Below are positions 62,201 to 64,000 of a stretch of 64,000 nucleotides of DNA, piece after piece. The DNA is from Lanius collurio. Lineage: Eukaryota > Chordata > Aves > Passeriformes > Laniidae. The notes under the pieces are model-generated. The model did not search any database. It was not told the origin of the DNA and saw only the letters and a program-made list of their open reading frames with translations. Each line of letters begins with the position of its first letter. Position 1 is the first letter of the stretch. Location of the stretch: the NCBI GenBank assembly GCA_020086605.1, contig JACBWW010000091.1:666719-730718 (forward strand), given 5' to 3'. A program made the translations under genes and the position numbers.

Positions 62201-64000
62201 TCAGAAAAGCAACAGACCAGTTGTAAACCAGGTCAGACTGCCATTATAACATGGGGGATGTATTATTAATGGGAAATATGTTCTGTGATGGTACTCTGAA
62301 TTGCTTTCTTCCTGTAGTCTACACTTCTAAAGAGTACCTAGAGATCTTACTGCTTCAGAATTCCCAGCTGTGAATCAACAGGCCAAAGGAAATCTTAAAC
62401 AGGTCCTAACAGAGAAGTCACACACAAATGTTATCTTCTAGCATGATTTTAGTGTGTAAAAGTAAGAGCAAAGGCAAGATACCTTTGTGTCTGAGCTCCA
62501 CTCCACATTACCAGTATTTTTCATTCGCCAGTGTTTGATAAACTTTGTTCCTGGTTTCAAGTGAGTACCATCAGGCAAATTCTCATCCACAAATACTGCA
62601 CTTAATGTTGGGACAATTGCTTGGAAGGGTTGATTAGGACTCCTGGGATTGGAGAGAGAAAACAAAAAAACCCACCAAAACTGAAGAAGTTCAGCTGCTG
62701 ATTAATGTTAATTTGGCTTTTAAATGCCCTAAATGGAAGGGATGAATTAAAGAAACAAACTATACAAGTTTTACACTGCACACTCATAAACTCAAGGTGA
62801 ATGGGAAATGCAAAGCAGTTGCTTGCAAAGGTTGCTGTCTGATGAACCTCAGCTTAAGATCACAAAAATAAATAAAGAAGATAAAAATAGCACTGAACAT
62901 AAATATACAGAATGTACTTAACTCTATGCAGACACACTCAACAAAGCAGGAAGATACAGACTTTTTAAACTGGCAGCAATGTTAATTTAAGCTGCCTGGG
63001 CATGCATGTGTACATATAATCCTAGGCACTGCCCTTCCTCCTAAATCTACATAAATCACTAAGTTTCTGATAATAACCATCAGTTGCTTTTTTTCTTTCT
63101 CCTACTCACCTCACAATTAAAAACACTCTACTTTGCAAATCACATTTAGACAAAATTCTCACACACACTCAAATGACAAATCATACTTCAAATGAGCAAT
63201 TTCATAACCTTCTTCCTGTTACTTTAACTTGGTCTCATAACAAAAGGTCAGACAGCACAACTACCAGATGCTCAGTTAACAACAACCCTTACAGGAAGGT
63301 ATTAGGCTGGAGACTCTCAGATTTCAGAGTAGGTGAGCCATTCGTTTCCAATACATGGATAGAGTTCCACAGATGAATTTTCCTGTGCAATTTTAGCTGC
63401 TTTTTGAGCTCTCGGACCTCTGCTTTTCGCTGTTTCTTTTCTGCTCGCAATCTTTGCTTCTCTGCCTTCAGAAATCTTTTGTCCATCTGTTTCTGGAGCC
63501 TGCAGAGTGATTAAGACCCCTTATTACATTAAACTGATTTATCTTTAGCCAACACAGAATTAGTCTCAAGAGAACCTTTCAGGAAATGTCCCATGCTTCT
63601 AGACTAGATACCAAATGATTTTAAAAGAACATCCTCACAGTTGCTTGTGGAACTGTTTTGAATGGTCTCTGAAAGAACAAAAAAGGCAGACACAGAGCGC
63701 TCAAAGAAAACACAAGCTCTCAAAGTTTACTACCCATCTATACCACAAAAGTCTGTCTTTTCTACTTTATTATTAGAAACCATGTAAGATTTATGACTTA
63801 GGCCCTTGATAAGCATGTAGCTATTTTTAGTTATTCACAATAAAGTTTGAGTACCACTTCCATTTCTTGTTATCTCTAAAATAAAAGCTGAACCTCAACT
63901 CCAATACAGGTGTTTGCACTTGCTATCAGGACAATCTTGTCAGGAATTGACAGGTGCCACCATTTACCTGACTTGCTCCAGAGTAGCAGGCAGGCGTGGT
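55580..64000 (-). CDS. NBR1: NBR1, selective autophagy receptor (C-terminal 15 coding exons, partial)
   Basis: Exons (minus, 5' to 3'): >64000-63968, 63668-63639, 63499-63293, 62642-62483, 61972-61685, 61247-61095, 60629-60554, 60243-60133, 59338-59147, 59025-58891, 58291-57940, 57648-57551, 57009-56940, 56239-56134, 55753-55580. These give 2185 bp, 727 residues, stop TAA 55580-55582, with all phases consistent. NBR1 links ubiquitinated cargo to LC3/GABARAP on phagophores. Visible in order: coiled coil, FW domain, acidic/Ser-rich linker, LIR motif, amphipathic helix, UBA. The N-terminal PB1 and ZZ domains lie beyond the right edge. One intron uses a GC donor. The two most upstream short exons (33+ and 30 bp) are less certain than the rest. 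Confidence 0.94.
57940..58291 (-). other. NBR1: NBR1 LIR-motif exon
   Basis: A 352-bp exon with an acidic Ser-rich run followed by SSEDYIIILPECFDTSRPLG. The Tyr-Ile-Ile-Ile core is the LC3-interacting region of NBR1 (Y-x-x-I type, preceded by acidic residues). This site links NBR1 to lipidated LC3/GABARAP. The core is intact. Confidence 0.93.
59580..59925 (+). mobile_element. CR1 LINE 3' end in an NBR1 intron
   Basis: Within the intron between exons 60243-60133 and 59338-59147, and antisense to NBR1. It shows GTGAGGGTGGTGAGGCCCTG, GCTATGGCTGCCTCATCAC, GGCCAGGTTGGACAGGGCTT, 'GCTCATGGCAGGGGGG', 'AACTGGATAATCTTTAAGG' and the CR1 3' terminus CCAACCCAAACCATTCTGTG followed by ATTTTAGGATTT (a degenerate ATTCTATG-type repeat). 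It is 5'-truncated and inactive. Confidence 0.92.
61584..61612. repeat. (GTTA)n microsatellite in an NBR1 intron
   Basis: Five to six GTTA/TTAG units with one interruption lie in the intron downstream of the FW-domain exon. No function is suggested. Confidence 0.75.
61685..62642 (-). other. NBR1: NBR1 FW (four-tryptophan) domain exons
   Basis: Exons 62642-62483 and 61972-61685 encode the NBR1-type FW domain, an immunoglobulin-like fold that recruits cargo and partners. Seen are VFVDENLPDGTHLKPGTKF, HWRMKNTGNVEW, MWGNLTLASSEKKDVLVP, GTYTSHWRLSHRGEQFGPRI and WCSIVVDP. The conserved tryptophans are all kept. The second exon ends with CAG|GCAAGT, a GC rather than GT donor; phase 0 is needed to join the next exon (starting GATGCTTCC), and only this site gives it. 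Confidence 0.92.
63293..63499 (-). other. NBR1: NBR1 coiled-coil exon
   Basis: The exon encodes a highly charged helix (FLKAEKQRLRAEKKQRKAEV then RELKKQLKLHRKIHLWNSI) typical of the first NBR1 coiled coil, which promotes self-association. Its donor CCT|GTAAGG splits a Leu codon that continues in the FW exon. Confidence 0.92.

Overview
The window is vertebrate nuclear DNA, almost certainly from a bird. The evidence is intron-rich genes with GT-AG splice sites, CpG-island promoters, several CR1 LINE fragments (the typical avian retroposon, one with its characteristic 3' end) and LTR-like pieces of endogenous retroviruses. The bird could be a passerine, but that is only a guess. The genes correspond to the mammalian NBR1-DHX8-ETV4-MEOX1 neighbourhood (human 17q21). 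All intron-exon models below were derived by hand from reading frame, splice signals and recalled family sequence; phases were checked across every junction.

Layout. 1-2642 (+): last two coding exons of MEOX1, a homeobox transcription factor; exon 1 lies outside the window. About 2.6-22.4 kb: roughly 20 kb of intergenic DNA with no supportable gene. It holds three CR1 fragments, two related LTR-like repeats, a minus-strand LTR-like block next to a gag-like ORF remnant, and an imperfect inverted repeat. 22.56-36.5 kb (+): CpG-island promoter and the complete 12-coding-exon ETV4 gene (PEA3 subfamily ETS factor, 459 aa predicted). 36.6-37.9 kb: a 378-base assembly gap, an LTR-like segment and a CR1 piece between the convergent ETV4 and DHX8 genes. 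39,345-52,540 (-): complete 23-exon DHX8 (DEAH-box splicing helicase, 1192 aa predicted). 52.6-53.2 kb: a GC-rich minisatellite directly upstream of the DHX8 start codon. 55,580-64,000 (-): the C-terminal 15 coding exons of NBR1 (selective autophagy receptor); its 5' part lies beyond the right edge.

The genes are not an operon-like unit. MEOX1 and ETV4 are developmental transcription factors, DHX8 is a housekeeping spliceosome ATPase and NBR1 a housekeeping autophagy adaptor. The regulatory points of interest are a 6-codon upstream ORF just before the ETV4 start, COP1-type degrons and SUMO-type motifs in ETV4, two NAGNAG acceptors in ETV4, a GC-AG intron in NBR1, a microsatellite in place of the pyrimidine tract at one DHX8 acceptor, and the minisatellite at the DHX8 promoter. 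I found no convincing undescribed molecular system; the oddities are listed as separate findings.
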